DNA of 5,116 bases, from assembly GCA_902465465.1 (NCBI GenBank), contig CABQNF010000095.1, positions 1 through 5,116 on the forward strand, in the 5' to 3' direction. Under the pieces are notes generated by a model, which had not been told where the DNA came from, searched no databases, and saw nothing but the letters and a program-made list of their open reading frames with translations. The stretch comes from an uncultured Collinsella sp. GTDB lineage: Bacteria > Actinomycetota > Coriobacteriia > Coriobacteriales > Coriobacteriaceae. A program made the position numbers and the translations under genes. Each line of letters starts with the position of its first letter. The first letter of the stretch is position 1. This document shows, piece after piece, positions 5,108 to 5,116 of the stretch.

Positions 5108-5116
5108 ATGACGAAA
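5108..5116 (+). CDS. Start of a second gene, probably an ArcA paralogue
   Basis: Only ATG ACG AAA (Met-Thr-Lys) is inside the window. It follows the same bipartite ribosome binding site, at the same distance, as arcA at 2019, and its first nine bases are identical to those of arcA. That a gene begins here is well supported. That it encodes a second arginine deiminase is inferred from the shared start and leader; a different gene that captured this leader would look the same in nine bases. Confidence 0.7.

Larger units (their letters stand above)
4860..5116 (+). repeat. Promoter/leader duplication, copy B
   Basis: Diverged copy of 1761-2027. Upstream the copies differ at many positions and by a ~10-bp gap near 4870-4880, but regulatory landmarks keep order and spacing: TTTTAGG block to first CCGTTC is 80 bp (81 in copy A), CCGTTC to CCGTTC is 21 bp in both, CCGTTC to TATAA is 39 bp in both, and second CCGTTC to ATG is 127 bp (126 in copy A). 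The last 33 nt are identical, and the window ends inside the match. Confidence 0.9.

Overview
The window reads as chromosomal DNA from a moderately GC-rich, Gram-positive-type anaerobe. A coriobacterium (Collinsella or Olsenella-like) is my best guess. That guess is inference from the GC-rich genes, the AT-rich spacers, the polyphosphate kinase next to an arginine deiminase, and general impression. No rRNA or marker gene fixes the taxon.

Layout: (1) 1-1469, minus strand: the first ~489 codons of polyphosphate kinase ppk1, running off the left edge. (2) 1470-2018: a ~550-bp AT-rich divergent spacer holding a weak ppk promoter candidate and an elaborate arginine deiminase promoter and leader. 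(3) 2019-3260, plus: arcA, arginine deiminase, complete, with all catalytic residues visible and a strong C-ending codon bias suggesting very high expression. (4) 3261-3409: two consecutive hairpins, the second a perfect 14-bp stem. (5) 3410-4534, plus: a complete fold-type I PLP aminotransferase of unknown substrate. (6) 4584-4624: a strong intrinsic terminator. (7) 4625-5107: a second AT-rich spacer whose right half is a diverged copy of the arcA promoter and leader. (8) 5108-5116: the first three codons (M-T-K) of a second gene, identical to the arcA start and very probably a second arginine deiminase or a close paralogue.

The most informative observation is regulatory. Both leaders carry two 9-bp direct repeats of the form ACCGTTCRN with a 12-bp spacer (21-bp period), each placed exactly 39 bp upstream of a TATAA -10 element. 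This is the known architecture of LytTR-family response-regulator sites (AgrA, AlgR and VirR type). A third pair with the same 12-bp spacer lies in reverse orientation at 4702-4731, and a single copy lies upstream of ppk. A LytTR-type regulator controlling arginine deiminase, and perhaps polyphosphate synthesis, is therefore a testable hypothesis. No regulator gene is in the window.

Biologically, arginine deiminase makes citrulline and ammonia from arginine, the first step of fermentative ATP production and acid tolerance. The rest of that pathway (arcB, arcC, arcD) is not in the window. The aminotransferase sits between the two deiminase-type leaders and may act on an arginine-related amino acid, but nothing in its sequence proves this.
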